DNA of 62,091 bases from an uncultured Helicobacter sp. (GCA_949287835.1 CASEHV010000031.1:1-62091), one strand, 5' to 3'; positions 1 to 10,179 are shown, counted from the stretch's first letter. The notes: generated by a model not told the origin, from the letters alone. Translations and numbers: made by a program.

Positions 1-12
1 TTAAGGATTGGT

Positions 13-978
13 ATGGCAAAAAGGGTAATCATAGCAGGTAATGGTCCTAGTCTAGCACAGATTGACTATGATAGGAAACCGCTCTCTTGTGATATTTTTC
101 GATGTAATCATTTCTATTTAGAGGATAAATACTATCTAGGAAAAGATATTACAATGGCATTTATGCATATTTATCCAGCCTTAGAGAAGTACTATACACT
201 AAAGCTACTGCAAGAGAGGGGAGAATATAATATAGATAATATCACCCTTGCTACTTTTGGATTAAATACAGTTGAGAGTAGATTCCAGCTAAGACAAATG
301 AAAAGCTACTTTGTAGATGCTACTTTTGGTCATAAGATTCTAAAGAAAAACAAAGAGTTATACTCTCTTATTATCTTTAATGAAATATACAGAAAGGGTA
401 TGAGAATCACAAGTGGGGGATATATGTGCTGCATTGCTGCCCTGCTAGGCTATGATGAGATATATATAACAGGCATAGACTTTTATGAGAAAGAGAGCTA
501 TGTCTATGATATTAGCACAAAAGAGAATCTGCTAAAACTCTGCCCTAGCTTTGAGAATCTTAAAGATGGCACTCCAACTAGCATTCATGAGCATCAAAAA
601 AGCATAGAATTACAAGTCCTAGACTTTCTACAACAAAAGCTAAATATAAAAATCTACTGCATATCACCAAACTCTCCTATGTGTAGATATGTAGATTTAG
701 CACCTAAAACACAAAGCAAAGAGTTTATGGTAGAATCAAAGGATAGCAATGCTATTAGAGATATACAGGTGGTAGATGATTCTATAAAAAGAATTTTTTC
801 TCTAAAAGAACGCGAGAGAATAGAACGCGAGAGAATAGAACGCGAGATTACACTTCGTCTTACCTCTATCAAGAAGAATATATACTTCCAGCTTTTAGTG
901 GATTTATTTCTGATTCCTAGGGATATTGTGAGATATATAAAATATAGAAATTTAAAAAGAAAGGATAAAAATAAATGA
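13..978 (+). CDS. GT42 family sialyltransferase (Cst-II-like)
   Basis: Transfers sialic acid from CMP-Neu5Ac to lipooligosaccharide or another surface glycan. The 321-residue protein resembles Campylobacter CstII throughout: N-terminal [10 protein letters not shown], then FRCNHFY and EDKYYLG around residues 29-43, RITSGGYMC near 131-139 and GIDFY near 154-158. His194 aligns with the catalytic His of CstII; Asn10 and Asn32 match its substrate-binding Asn residues. The C-terminus (about 265-320) is basic and amphipathic, as expected for peripheral membrane attachment, and contains an ERERI repeat made by a 15-bp DNA repeat. An AAGGA ribosome site lies just upstream of the ATG. The stop overlaps the neuB start by 4 bp, so the two are translated together. 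Alpha-2,3 versus alpha-2,8 linkage cannot be told from sequence. Confidence 0.92.
   Translation: MAKRVIIAGNGPSLAQIDYDRKPLSCDIFRCNHFYLEDKYYLGKDITMAFMHIYPALEKYYTLKLLQERGEYNIDNITLATFGLNTVESRFQLRQMKSYFVDATFGHKILKKNKELYSLIIFNEIYRKGMRITSGGYMCCIAALLGYDEIYITGIDFYEKESYVYDISTKENLLKLCPSFENLKDGTPTSIHEHQKSIELQVLDFLQQKLNIKIYCISPNSPMCRYVDLAPKTQSKEFMVESKDSNAIRDIQVVDDSIKRIFSLKERERIERERIEREITLRLTSIKKNIYFQLLVDLFLIPRDIVRYIKYRNLKRKDKNK
808..847 (+). repeat. 15-bp in-frame tandem repeat in the sialyltransferase
   Basis: The unit GAACGCGAGAGAATA starts at 808 and 823, with a partial third copy at 838-847. It encodes E-R-E-R-I repeats near residues 266-278. The unit is a multiple of three, so a change in copy number would alter tail length without a frameshift. 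Confidence 0.9.
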
Positions 979-2012
979 AGGGCATCTCCATAGGGCATAT
1001 TCATGTAAGCGCCAAAAATCCGCTAGTAGTCCCAGAGATAGGCATTAATCACAACGGCTCCCTTGAGATAGCAAAGCTCATGGTAGATGCTGCCAAAAGT
1101 GCGGGTGCTTCTATTATCAAACACCAAACGCATATAATAGAAGATGAAATGTCGCGTGAGGCACAAAGTGTAATCCCCGGAAATGCAGATATTAGCATTT
1201 ATGAGATTATGAAAAAATGTGCTCTTAGCTATGCAGATGAGTTATCGCTAAAGGATTATGTGGAAAAAAGTGGCATGGTATATCTTAGCACACCTTTTAG
1301 CAGGGCAGCGGCAAATCGTCTGCAGGATATGGGCGTGTGTGCCTTTAAGATTGGCTCTGGGGAATGCAATAATTATCCACTGCTAAAGCATATCTGCTCT
1401 TTTAAAAAGCCGCTTATCCTTAGCACAGGCATGAATAGTATAGATTCCATAAAACCTGCTGTGCAAATTTTTAGAGATTATGAAGTCCCATTTATACTTT
1501 TGCATACCACAAATCTCTATCCCACGCCCATTCATTTGGTACGTTTAAATGCCATGCTAGAGTTGCAAAGACATTTTGACTGCCTATATGGATTAAGCGA
1601 CCATACGACTAGCAATCTAGCCTGCCTTGGTGCCATAGCCCTTGGCGCATGCCTTGTAGAGAGGCATTTTACCGATAGCAAGGATAGGGAGGGACCTGAT
1701 ATTATTAACTCAATGGATACCTTAGAGCTAAAGGAGCTAATAGAGCTATCTAGTCAAATGGCAATTATGCGAGGCGATGATAGCAAAAAAGCGCCTACAA
1801 AAGAGGAGCAGGTAACAATCGACTTTGCCTTTGCAAGTGTGGTTAGCATAAAAGAGATTAAAAAAGGTGAGATTCTAAGCATGGATAATATCTGGGTAAA
1901 GCGCCCCTCAAAAGGTGGCATACCTGCAAGTGAGTTTGAATCCATACTAGGAAAGAGAGCGGCTAGGGATATAGAATCTAATATTCAATTAAAATATGGA
2001 GATTTTGAGTAG
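975..2012 (+). CDS. neuB: N-acetylneuraminate synthase
   Basis: Condenses N-acetylmannosamine with phosphoenolpyruvate to give Neu5Ac, the precursor activated by NeuA for the adjacent sialyltransferase. The 345-residue protein has the normal two-domain layout: a TIM barrel beginning [12 protein letters not shown] (catalytic Glu21), [17 protein letters not shown] and STGMNS, the metal-binding His motifs SDHTTSNLA and ERHFTDS, then a C-terminal antifreeze-like SAF domain from about 285 (RPSKGGIPA). It is closer to Campylobacter NeuB1 than to the legionaminic or pseudaminic acid synthases as far as I can judge by eye. Coupled to the upstream gene by ATGA overlap, with AAAGGA before the ATG. neuC and neuA are not in this window and may lie to its left. 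Confidence 0.93.
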   Translation: MKGISIGHIHVSAKNPLVVPEIGINHNGSLEIAKLMVDAAKSAGASIIKHQTHIIEDEMSREAQSVIPGNADISIYEIMKKCALSYADELSLKDYVEKSGMVYLSTPFSRAAANRLQDMGVCAFKIGSGECNNYPLLKHICSFKKPLILSTGMNSIDSIKPAVQIFRDYEVPFILLHTTNLYPTPIHLVRLNAMLELQRHFDCLYGLSDHTTSNLACLGAIALGACLVERHFTDSKDREGPDIINSMDTLELKELIELSSQMAIMRGDDSKKAPTKEEQVTIDFAFASVVSIKEIKKGEILSMDNIWVKRPSKGGIPASEFESILGKRAARDIESNIQLKYGDFE

Positions 2013-2342
2013 CTTTTGTGTAATAAATAGCAATGCGACGTTAAATAAAGTCTTGATTATTTTAGAATGCCGTGTTTTTGTAGCTAAGTAAAATATAATT
2101 ATGCGTGAGTCTTGCAGATATTTATTTAGAATCTAAAATTCATTTTAATCTCGTAATGAGATATTTTTAACCATACTTTCAACACAGCATGGTGTATAGT
2201 ATCAACATTAGATTCTCAAGAATAATATTTCAACATACAAAAACGCTCTTTATCTATCTATTAAAGAATTTAAACGCCCACAACATACCACAAAAACCTT
2301 AAGCGGTGGGCAGAAAAGATTCTAAAAAGATTCCAAAGAAAA
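2013..2342. other. Intergenic region, no gene seen
   Basis: About 330 bp between the convergent neuB and ATP-grasp genes. A short inverted repeat ATCTC-GTAAT-GAGAT at 2148-2162 is followed by ATTTTTAA and could be a weak terminator. No ORF with a credible start was found. Confidence 0.4.
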
Positions 2343-3449
2343 TTAAGCCTTAGCGTCCTCTATTATATTAATAATCGTATTTGCAACTCTCCTTGCAGTT
2401 TTATCAAGGAATTCCACAGGTGAGGTAAAGCCCACACAAGAGCAGTTTATCTCCCCTAGCACATATTTATCTTTGCCATTGGAATCTGTATCCAAAATAA
2501 AGTCCGCTGTCCATATTAGCGGTAGGTCGTAGTTGCCTAGCTTTGTCTTTATCTCTGGGAGATGCTTTAGGAAATAATCTACCAAATGCTGCCATTGCTC
2601 TGGCTTGTCATATCGATATTTTGCCCCGCTAAAAAGAGTGGCTGAGAAAGCATCTGAACCTTCAGCTGGCTTTTTATGCACGACATAAATAGGGTCTTTA
2701 TAAAGCATTAAGATTCTAATCTCGCCCTCTTTTATACGTGGCAGGAAGGTCATATCCACAAGCATACCATTATCACCTACAAGGTATTTATTACAAAAAT
2801 CCATAAATTCCCCTAGCTTTCTATGCTCGACATGATTATCCACCGCCTCTGTGCATTTAATCTTTGCATCAAGTGGCACTTCATTTACTCCCGCTGGTAG
2901 TGGCTCCTCTAGCTGAACGCGCCAGATTCCCTCGCCTGTGGAGCCACGATTTTGCTTTAGCACTCTCTCGCCTTTTGCTAGACTCTTTGGAAATGTCTTT
3001 TTAAAATCATGTTTGTCACTCCATGTAATGCCTATTCTCTTTGCCTCTGCGGGGTCATAGTAGGCATAAGTATCGCTTGGCACTAGCTCTGTGTCGGCTA
3101 GTTTTGTCAAAGCGTCCTTAGCACCATAGCCTATCATCGCATCTGGGTGTGGCATACCTATCACGCCATCGCTACATAGCTTTCGCAAGACATCAAAATA
3201 CAGCTTTTCCTCTTTTAGATTCCCCGGATTTACCCTAGATACATAGGCATCGGCACTATTTTTCACATGCTCGTATATGTCGTTTCGCTTTTTTTCATCT
3301 TTCAAAATCTCATCTGTAAAGAATACTACCTCAGCACTCCAACCTAGCTTTTTGAGATAATCCATCATAGGCATAGTATCTCGTCTATGCCCGTCTCTGC
3401 CCTTGTCGCTACCGCCTACCGCCTCGAAAAATACTACATGCTTTTTCAT
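2343..3449 (-). CDS. ATP-grasp superfamily protein, function unknown
   Basis: A 368-residue soluble protein whose middle and C-terminal parts look like an ATP-grasp ligase. These are KQNRGSTGEGIWRV (about 163-176), which fits the flexible loop over the phosphates; EIRILMLYKDPIYVVHKKP (about 243-261); and WTADFILDTD...YVLGEINCSC (about 313-336), which supplies the acidic and Asn metal ligands. Such enzymes join a carboxylate to an amine or thiol through an acyl phosphate. The substrate cannot be inferred: it is not recognisably RimK, GshB, Ddl or PurK. No biosynthetic partner sits beside it. It faces away from metN, with the two starts about 80 bp apart. Confidence 0.75.
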   Translation of the reverse strand: MKKHVVFFEAVGGSDKGRDGHRRDTMPMMDYLKKLGWSAEVVFFTDEILKDEKKRNDIYEHVKNSADAYVSRVNPGNLKEEKLYFDVLRKLCSDGVIGMPHPDAMIGYGAKDALTKLADTELVPSDTYAYYDPAEAKRIGITWSDKHDFKKTFPKSLAKGERVLKQNRGSTGEGIWRVQLEEPLPAGVNEVPLDAKIKCTEAVDNHVEHRKLGEFMDFCNKYLVGDNGMLVDMTFLPRIKEGEIRILMLYKDPIYVVHKKPAEGSDAFSATLFSGAKYRYDKPEQWQHLVDYFLKHLPEIKTKLGNYDLPLIWTADFILDTDSNGKDKYVLGEINCSCVGFTSPVEFLDKTARRVANTIINIIEDAKA

Positions 3450-3528
3450 GGAATCTCCTTAGTAAATGAAGTCTTAATATTTTACCATGAATTATATATA
3501 TTTGTATAAAATTGCAGAAAGGAGCATT

Positions 3529-4518
3529 ATGATAGAGCTAATTAATGTAGAAAAGATTTATCCAAATGGATTTCGTGCGCTAAAACCTCTAAATCTAAAG
3601 GTAGAAAAAGGCGATATAATGGGAATCATCGGCTACTCAGGTGCGGGGAAAAGCACACTTATACGGCTTGTAAATCGCCTAGAGGAAGTCAGCAGCGGAG
3701 AGGTTCTAATAGATTCTCAAAACATAGTCTCCATGTCAGAAAAGCAGTTGCAAAGCATTCGTATGAAGATAGGCATGATTTTCCAGCATTTCAATCTCTT
3801 AGATTCAAGAGATGTGTTTGGCAATGTAGCCTTTGCCCTAGAGATTGCCAAATGGAAGAGGGCAGATATAAAAGATAGGGTAAATGAGCTTTTAGAGATA
3901 GTAGGGCTAAGGGAGAAGGCACATTTCTATCCAAAGCAGCTAAGTGGTGGGCAAAAGCAGCGCGTGGCAATCGCTAGGGCATTGGTAAATTATCCAAAGA
4001 TTCTACTCTGTGATGAGGCTACAAGCGCACTTGATACCAAAACCACAAAATCCATTTTATCCCTGCTAAAAGATATACAAAGCAAACTAGGGCTAACCAT
4101 ACTCCTCATAACACATCAAATAGAAGTCGTGCGCCAGATATGCAATAAAATGTGCGTCATTAGCGATGGAGAGATAGTCGAGAGAGGCTATGTCGAGCAT
4201 GTCTTTGCCTCACCAAAGCATGAGGTAACAAAAGAGCTAATCTCATTTCTCCCTGCTACCTCTAGCGAGGAGGTACTAAGAGAGAGATATGAAAGCGTGT
4301 ATAAAATCTCCTTTGTAGGCAAATACATTCATGACCCACTCATCTCTGAGATTGTCAAAAAATTTAATGTAGACGTAAATATCCTAGCGGGTAATATCGA
4401 GGCACTAAGAAGCTCAGAAATTGGCTATTTATACGTAGATTTTAATAGCAAAGAGGAAAATACCAAAGAGGCAATAGAGTATCTAAAACAAAAAGGACTC
4501 TTGGTTGAGAAGGTGTGA
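3529..4518 (+). CDS. metN: Methionine ABC transporter ATP-binding protein
   Basis: ATPase of the MetNIQ methionine importer. It has Walker A GYSGAGKST (about 36-44), Q-loop FQHFNLLD, signature LSGGQKQR, Walker B ILLCDEAT and a switch His in LLITHQ. A C-terminal NIL domain of about 80 residues follows, the regulatory methionine-binding domain typical of MetN. I chose the ATG at 3529 because AAAGGAG (3518-3524) precedes it at normal spacing; an ATG at 3487 would add 14 residues without a ribosome site. Odd point: metI and metQ do not follow. The next gene encodes an outer-membrane protein. Confidence 0.9.
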   Translation: MIELINVEKIYPNGFRALKPLNLKVEKGDIMGIIGYSGAGKSTLIRLVNRLEEVSSGEVLIDSQNIVSMSEKQLQSIRMKIGMIFQHFNLLDSRDVFGNVAFALEIAKWKRADIKDRVNELLEIVGLREKAHFYPKQLSGGQKQRVAIARALVNYPKILLCDEATSALDTKTTKSILSLLKDIQSKLGLTILLITHQIEVVRQICNKMCVISDGEIVERGYVEHVFASPKHEVTKELISFLPATSSEEVLRERYESVYKISFVGKYIHDPLISEIVKKFNVDVNILAGNIEALRSSEIGYLYVDFNSKEENTKEAIEYLKQKGLLVEKV

Positions 4519-4607
4519 GGTTTAAATTTACCCCGACTTTACAAGCCTTAATATAGCTTTTACAAGCCATTTTTACAATGCCCTTATTCTAAAATAAGGA
4601 GTTGCTA

Positions 4608-6005
4608 ATGAGAAAATCACTAGCATTTATGGCATTGTGTTCTGGCGTATTTGCACAAGAGTTACAAGAGACAAAAGAAATACAAGAGATAGTAGAGAAA
4701 AAAGAGGTAAAATCCCCTGTTACGCAGATACTAGGTAATGCGGAGGTTAGCGGATTTTTGTTTGCTAGATACTTCTATATAGGAGGGGCAAGAGGAAATG
4801 GACAAACTCAGCAGTATCGCGGCAAGATTGACATCACAAGCGGGAAGCTAGATGGATATAGCATGAAAGCCGGAATCTTTTTCTCTCAAGGTAGTAGCAC
4901 ACCAGATTTAAACTCAAGCACAGATAATGCTACACAAGGCTCTAGGGCGGCTGCTTTTATAGATAATTTCTCAGATAGATTCAGCATCTCACAGCTCTAT
5001 GGGCAGAAAGAATTTTCCATAGACAATACGCACTTTCACATAGCACTAGGCAAGATGAATATGAATACGCCGCTAAATGACAAGAACCTAGACCTTGCCA
5101 CAGGCGCCCTGCTACATATCAAGCATAAAGACATGACTTACATGGCTGAATTCTATGATAGCTTTATAAGCGACATGGCATCTTATAATCTAAGAACGCT
5201 TGTAAGCGAGGGGGGACGCGGACAGATAAATGCCGCTGGACTTAGCATAGGAAATAATCTTAGCATACTTGGAATCTCATACTCAAAGGATATTAATGTA
5301 AGGCTTTTTGCTCTCAATGCGTTTAGATTATTTGACTTTATGATGTTTGGCGATGCGGATTATACATTTAATGTGGGTAGTGGGAAATTAAAACTAGCCG
5401 CACAGATTGCCATGACAAAGATGAATGACAATGCGATACTGCTAACAGGCTCAAAGGCTACAAATTTCTCTATCGAGAGGGCAAATCTAGCCTCATTTCG
5501 TGGAATCTTTAATGTAAATGCAAGTTATGTCATCAATTCCTACTCTATGAAACTAGGATTTCTAGGTAGCTTTGGCGATGGCTATGGCGTGATTTTAGAT
5601 TACAAAGGAGATATAAATACTGCTGGTAAGGTCTGGAATGGTAATATTACTGCGGTATATGAGGGGTTTGGCGCTCTAGGCTCTGGCTCGTTTAATAATA
5701 CAAGTCTGTATAGCCTCTATGCCTCACTTGATTATGGATTTAAGATTCCATTAAAGATTAGCCTTGATATAGCTTATGTGTTTGGGAATACGAATATGCC
5801 CCTGCTAGATGTCTTGGATAATCAAAACTTTCATAGCTTTGCAAGTAGAGGCTCTCAGAGATTTGCACATGTTAGCTTTGTGGAGATTACGCCAAATCTT
5901 ACTTATAAATTCAATAAACACATGGAGTTTTCACTCTTTGCTGCCACACTGCTAGGAGAAATGCAGTTTTTTAAAACCAGAGCGGAGTTGAGATATAAGA
6001 TTTAG
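4608..6005 (+). CDS. Outer-membrane beta-barrel protein (Hof/porin-like)
   Basis: A 465-residue secreted protein. The signal peptide is MRKSLAFMALCSGVFAQ, followed by a short charged stretch (E/K-rich, about 20-40) and then alternating beta-strand segments (SGFLFARYFY, YSMKAGIFFSQG, MSAFYDS-like strands) up to the end. The composition and length fit the Helicobacter outer-membrane families that include HofA-H and OprD-like porins. The start is the ATG at 4608, with AAGGAG at 4596-4601; a TTG at 4602 lies too close to that site. Substrate is unknown. It may be co-transcribed with metN upstream (about 90-bp gap), which could hint at nutrient uptake, but that is speculative. Confidence 0.75.
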   Translation: MRKSLAFMALCSGVFAQELQETKEIQEIVEKKEVKSPVTQILGNAEVSGFLFARYFYIGGARGNGQTQQYRGKIDITSGKLDGYSMKAGIFFSQGSSTPDLNSSTDNATQGSRAAAFIDNFSDRFSISQLYGQKEFSIDNTHFHIALGKMNMNTPLNDKNLDLATGALLHIKHKDMTYMAEFYDSFISDMASYNLRTLVSEGGRGQINAAGLSIGNNLSILGISYSKDINVRLFALNAFRLFDFMMFGDADYTFNVGSGKLKLAAQIAMTKMNDNAILLTGSKATNFSIERANLASFRGIFNVNASYVINSYSMKLGFLGSFGDGYGVILDYKGDINTAGKVWNGNITAVYEGFGALGSGSFNNTSLYSLYASLDYGFKIPLKISLDIAYVFGNTNMPLLDVLDNQNFHSFASRGSQRFAHVSFVEITPNLTYKFNKHMEFSLFAATLLGEMQFFKTRAELRYKI

Positions 6006-6331
6006 GGTTTATGATTGATTGTTAAAAATCTTTTTTGTCATTAGAGTATTGTTTTGCAATTTGATTTTTTGGAACTTGAATCTTTTTCTCTCATTCTAAA
6101 TAAAGAATCTTTGGAATCTAGACTCCTAGATGTTTTTGCTAAAGCCTCGACATGGCGAAGTGGAGTAACATGACTTAAATTCTTCATGTATTACCGAATG
6201 TGAAGAATCTATAAAAGATACTTACGTCTCAACATGACAGGATGGCGAAACATGGAATCTAGATTCTATAATTTTACGTAAATCTAAGCCTTTAAGTGAA
6301 AATCTAAATCCATCGCTTAAATATTTCCAAC
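6006..6331. other. Intergenic region with decayed repeat copies
   Basis: Convergent gap between the outer-membrane protein and uvrC. It holds a copy of the TAGATGTTTTTGCTAAAGCC repeat (6124-6155), an 8-bp inverted repeat ATTCTTCA/TGAAGAAT (6179-6208) and the 12-bp palindrome GAATCTAGATTC (6255-6266). All are members or relics of the dispersed hairpin family. No gene is visible. Confidence 0.6.
6124..6155. repeat. Dispersed intergenic repeat, copy 1
   Basis: About 26 bp are nearly identical to 11374-11405 (shared core TAGATGTTTTTGCTAAAGCC). Both copies lie between genes and next to other hairpin-family sequences. Confidence 0.75.
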
Positions 6332-7987
6332 TCATTCATCTATCCAAATATCTTTTCTTTTTTTATATCTATGGAATCCAATCGCAAATCTATGTGCCTC
6401 ATCGCGTAGCTTTTGTAATAGTTGGAGTCGCTTGTCTCTAGTGTCTAGGCGAAATTCCAGATTCTTAGAGCGGAGAATGTCTTTTGCTCTGCCCTTAGCA
6501 CGATTTGCCTTTGCACTAATTTTCTCCTTAGAGATAGCTAAAACCTCCACATTTGCCCCGCTAGATTCCAAAATCTCAAGGGCAATATTAATCTGTGCTA
6601 TCCCGCCATCGATTAGCCACAGACTTGGCGCAGGCAATTCATCAAAGCTACTAGCGCGTCTCTTTAGCATCTCTCTCATCTGGCTATATTCATCACTGCC
6701 GCTTAGATTGTAATGCCGATAATTTGCCTTGCAAAACTCGCTATCAATGTAGCTAATCATACCCCCAACGCAGTGCGTCCCGCTATGATGACTTGTATCA
6801 AAAACCTCTATGCTAAAAATATCCTGTTTTAAATCAAATAGCTCGGCTATATCCCTTAGCACCAACGCATCGCTATCCTCGTTTTTCATACGATTGTCTA
6901 GTATATGCGTGGCATTGAGTGCGGCAAGTTTGGCGAGTTTTAGTTTATCACCTCTTATTGGTAAAACTAGCTTTAGTTTCGTATGAAATTCGCATAAAGA
7001 CTCAAAGTTATCTTTGCTAATGGGGAAAATAATGATGTCATTCTTAGAATCCATGCTTAATAAGGCTTGATTATATACCTCACACTCAAAGTCCTCGCTT
7101 GTAGCGATTTTAGAATCATTTACCCGCACAAAGCTATGAGTGGAGCTAATGACCTTGCCTCCTCGCACAAAGAGCTTTAATAGCACACCAATGCCGCTAT
7201 TATAGGCAAAGCTAAGAATGTCCGCATCATAGAGTCTTCGCATATCGATACTAGAGAAATGCCCCACCTCATCGATGACATTTAGGCATTTCTTGCATAT
7301 TAGTGCTTGTTCATATAGCTCTTTGTCTGCAAAGTGTTGCATATTCTCCTCTAGTAGCTTTTTCATTTTCTCTATATTTTGCATGAGTGCTAATATTTCT
7401 TTGATTAGATTCTCATATTTCTCTTTATTTTGAGGATTATCAAACTCACATACCCCAAGGCATTTATTTATTTGATGATACAGACATGCCCTTTTCCCCC
7501 TTATGCAGCTTGATTCCTGCACGAGTGGGAATATCTCATAGATTGCTTTTAGAATCTCATTTGCCCCTCTAGGATAGGGGCCAAAGTAAAGTTTATTCTT
7601 TTTACTCTCAAGTCTACGTGTAATTGAGAATCTAGGATACTTGTCATTTAAATCTATTGTTATATATGGATAGGTTTTATCATCTCTTAGCAGAATGTTA
7701 TATTTTGGATTCTGAGATTTGATAAAGAAATTCTCAAGAATGAGCGCTTCTTTTTCATTCTCCACTATCACGGTGTGCAGACTATGCACTTGACTTATCA
7801 TTTTTTGGATTCTGTAACTATTATTTGGATTTGGATTTAGCGATTTATCAAAGTAGCTTTTTACACGTTTTTTTAGATTTTTTGCCTTTCCTACGTATAG
7901 AAGCTTTGAGTTGGAATCATAGTATTGATATACGCCTGGCTTATCTGTAAGAGATGCTAATTGCGTTTTTAATATTTCTTTATCCAT
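6332..7987 (-). CDS. uvrC: UvrABC excinuclease subunit C
   Basis: Makes the dual incisions in nucleotide excision repair once UvrB is loaded on damage. The N-terminal GIY-YIG nuclease (about 8-90) carries PGVYQYYD and LLYVGKAKNLKKR. A C-x6-C-x7-C-x3-C cluster follows (CIRGKRAC...KCLGVC), like the four cysteines that hold the Fe-S cluster in UvrC. A UVR motif (about 200-230) binds UvrB. The RNase H-like 5' nuclease has EVFDTSHHSGTH, LWLIDGG and DEAHRFAIGFH. The protein stops about ten residues after that last motif, so the usual C-terminal tandem helix-hairpin-helix is missing. The ATG at 7987 fits homologue N-termini better than the TTG at 8005. Confidence 0.93.
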   Translation of the reverse strand: MDKEILKTQLASLTDKPGVYQYYDSNSKLLYVGKAKNLKKRVKSYFDKSLNPNPNNSYRIQKMISQVHSLHTVIVENEKEALILENFFIKSQNPKYNILLRDDKTYPYITIDLNDKYPRFSITRRLESKKNKLYFGPYPRGANEILKAIYEIFPLVQESSCIRGKRACLYHQINKCLGVCEFDNPQNKEKYENLIKEILALMQNIEKMKKLLEENMQHFADKELYEQALICKKCLNVIDEVGHFSSIDMRRLYDADILSFAYNSGIGVLLKLFVRGGKVISSTHSFVRVNDSKIATSEDFECEVYNQALLSMDSKNDIIIFPISKDNFESLCEFHTKLKLVLPIRGDKLKLAKLAALNATHILDNRMKNEDSDALVLRDIAELFDLKQDIFSIEVFDTSHHSGTHCVGGMISYIDSEFCKANYRHYNLSGSDEYSQMREMLKRRASSFDELPAPSLWLIDGGIAQINIALEILESSGANVEVLAISKEKISAKANRAKGRAKDILRSKNLEFRLDTRDKRLQLLQKLRDEAHRFAIGFHRYKKRKDIWIDE

Positions 7988-8018
7988 GGGGATTCCATAT
8001 TTCAAAATAATTTTTAGA

Positions 8019-8024
8019 TATAAT
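8019..8024 (+). promoter_or_regulatory. -10 box for the chemoreceptor gene
   Basis: TATAAT 35 bp before the ATG at 8059, with T-rich DNA upstream, as usual for sigma-70 promoters in this phylum. The ribosome site CAGGAG is at 8047-8052. Confidence 0.5.
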
Positions 8025-8058
8025 TAACATCATATCACATAACTTGCAGGAGCAATAA

Positions 8059-10179
8059 ATGAGGATGTTTAATAATCTAGGCGTGGGGGCAAAGATTAGT
8101 GCGCTTATAGCCATAGTTATCTGCATTGGCATGATTATACTCTACTTCATTATCTCAAATACCTTAGAAAAAAACATGATAACAGAGTCAAATAAATCTT
8201 TAGTAGCATTTGCACAAAGAGATTCTAAAACCGCTGAGAATTTCTTTAACGTAGCAGGCTCCAATCTAGAATCTCTCACAAAGGCAATACAAAACGCACA
8301 AAAAGAAGATAGTAAAATCAATGATGCCTATATCAAGTATTTTCTAGGCTATATTGTGGATTATGACCCATCTATCGCTGTGGCATTTGCACAGATTAGC
8401 TCTTCTGCATTGCATAAAAGTGGCATTATGGAGAATCTATATAATGATAGAGGATTTTTAGAATTTGCCATGATAGATAGCAATCCAGAGCAGTATGATG
8501 CTGGTATGGAGATAGTCTCAAAAGATAGGGTTAGTGCGCCAAATGGCAGTAGCATTTTTGAGTATTTTAGTTCTATCCGCAGTACCTATGCTAGTAAGAG
8601 TGTGGAAGTAACAAGGGCTAAGGAGATTATACAGGATGGAAATAGGAAAAGCGTCATAGGTCTTACATTCCCCATTCTTGATACCTCGCATAATGTCATC
8701 GGTGTGCTAGGTATGCTAATTGATATAAGTGAGCTATCCAAAGATATTTTGGATAAAAATAGTGCACCATATCCACATTCAAAACGTATGTTACTAGATA
8801 GTGCGGGGAATGTCGTGCTATATAGCGATGTTAGCCAAATCGGAAAGCCTTTAGAATCCATGATAGATAAAGAATCTAGCGATGAGATTCTAGCCTTTCA
8901 GAGAAGCGGAAAAGATAAAGATGTGCTAAAGATTAATCTAAATGATGGCACTGGCGGCATGGCTGGATTATTTAATCTCGAGATATGGGATGGAATCTAT
9001 TGGACTATGGTTAGCTTTGCGCCAAAAGATGAGGTGCTAGAGGAGCTATACTTTATAGAAAAGGTGATTCTTATTTCCATGATTGTCTGCATTATCCTTG
9101 TGGTGCTTATTATTATTGTTTATATTAAGGTCGCGGTGCAAGGAGATATTAATAAGATTTATCTAGGGTTAGAGCATTTCTTTGCTTTCTTAAAACATGA
9201 AAGGGATAGTGTCGAGGTCATAAAGATTCACAAAAACGATGAGTTTGGCAAAATGGCAAGCGAGATTAATAGCACGGTAGAGGAGATAAGAGCATTTAGC
9301 ATTCAGGATAATGAGGCTATAAAGAGTGCTACACAGGCAGTTCATAGGGTAGAGCAGGGTGATTTAAGTGCTAGGCTAGATACTAATCCAAACAACCCTC
9401 AGCTAAAAAAGCTACAAGAGATTCTAAACAATCTACTATCTACGCTAAATGAGAAAGTGGGGAGTGATATGAATGAGATTCAAGCACTCTTTGATAAATA
9501 TAGGAATCTTGACTTCCGCGATAGTATAGAAAATGCAAGTGGAAATATCGAGAAAACCGCTAATTTCCTAGGAAGCGCGATTCGCAAAATGCTATCAAAC
9601 TCTCAAGAGATAGCGACACAGCTTAGCAAAAAATCTGATGAGCTACAGCAAAATGTTGTAAAGCTAACAGAAGGAACACTCCAGCAGGCACAATCGCTAA
9701 CGCAGACAGCCTCATCGCTGGAGGAAATCACTGTCTCAATGGAGAGCACACGTAATAAAACCACTGCCATACTAACGCAGAGCGAGGACATTCGCAATAT
9801 CGTAAAAATCATCGATGATATAGCAAATCATACTAATCTCTTAGCACTAAATGCGAGTATAGAAGCCGCACGGGCAGGGGAGAATGGACGTGGCTTTGCA
9901 GTCGTAGCCGATGAGATTCGCAAATTAGCCGAGCGAACGCAAAAAAGTCTTAATCAAATCGAGACAAATGTCAATATGCTAAATCAAAGCATTAATGAAA
10001 TCGTAGAAGCTGTAGGCGAACAATCTATTGGCGTCTCACAAATCAATGAGGCAGTAATCCAGCTAGAGAGTGCGACTAATCAAAGTAGCGAAGTGGCAAA
10101 TGAATCATCTAACATTTCAAAATATGTAAGTGACATGGCACACCAGATTTTAGAGGATAGTAATAAGAAGAAGTTTTAG
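8059..10179 (+). CDS. Methyl-accepting chemotaxis protein with periplasmic Cache-type domain
   Basis: Inner-membrane chemoreceptor of 706 residues. TM1 (about 14-36) is followed by a periplasmic region of about 290 residues with dCache features ([37 protein letters not shown]). TM2 (about 334-358) is very hydrophobic ([19 protein letters not shown]). A HAMP-like linker leads into the cytoplasmic signalling coiled coil, whose hairpin tip [20 protein letters not shown] is nearly invariant in the family and contacts CheA/CheW. Adaptation sites cannot be assigned by eye. The ligand is unknown. The stop codon overlaps that of the convergent LysE gene by 4 bp. Confidence 0.93.
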   Translation: MRMFNNLGVGAKISALIAIVICIGMIILYFIISNTLEKNMITESNKSLVAFAQRDSKTAENFFNVAGSNLESLTKAIQNAQKEDSKINDAYIKYFLGYIVDYDPSIAVAFAQISSSALHKSGIMENLYNDRGFLEFAMIDSNPEQYDAGMEIVSKDRVSAPNGSSIFEYFSSIRSTYASKSVEVTRAKEIIQDGNRKSVIGLTFPILDTSHNVIGVLGMLIDISELSKDILDKNSAPYPHSKRMLLDSAGNVVLYSDVSQIGKPLESMIDKESSDEILAFQRSGKDKDVLKINLNDGTGGMAGLFNLEIWDGIYWTMVSFAPKDEVLEELYFIEKVILISMIVCIILVVLIIIVYIKVAVQGDINKIYLGLEHFFAFLKHERDSVEVIKIHKNDEFGKMASEINSTVEEIRAFSIQDNEAIKSATQAVHRVEQGDLSARLDTNPNNPQLKKLQEILNNLLSTLNEKVGSDMNEIQALFDKYRNLDFRDSIENASGNIEKTANFLGSAIRKMLSNSQEIATQLSKKSDELQQNVVKLTEGTLQQAQSLTQTASSLEEITVSMESTRNKTTAILTQSEDIRNIVKIIDDIANHTNLLALNASIEAARAGENGRGFAVVADEIRKLAERTQKSLNQIETNVNMLNQSINEIVEAVGEQSIGVSQINEAVIQLESATNQSSEVANESSNISKYVSDMAHQILEDSNKKKF

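Noticed and set aside
6432-6713. 93-codon plus-strand frame inside uvrC
   Set aside because: Antisense to a conserved uvrC region; no start signal or recognisable protein.
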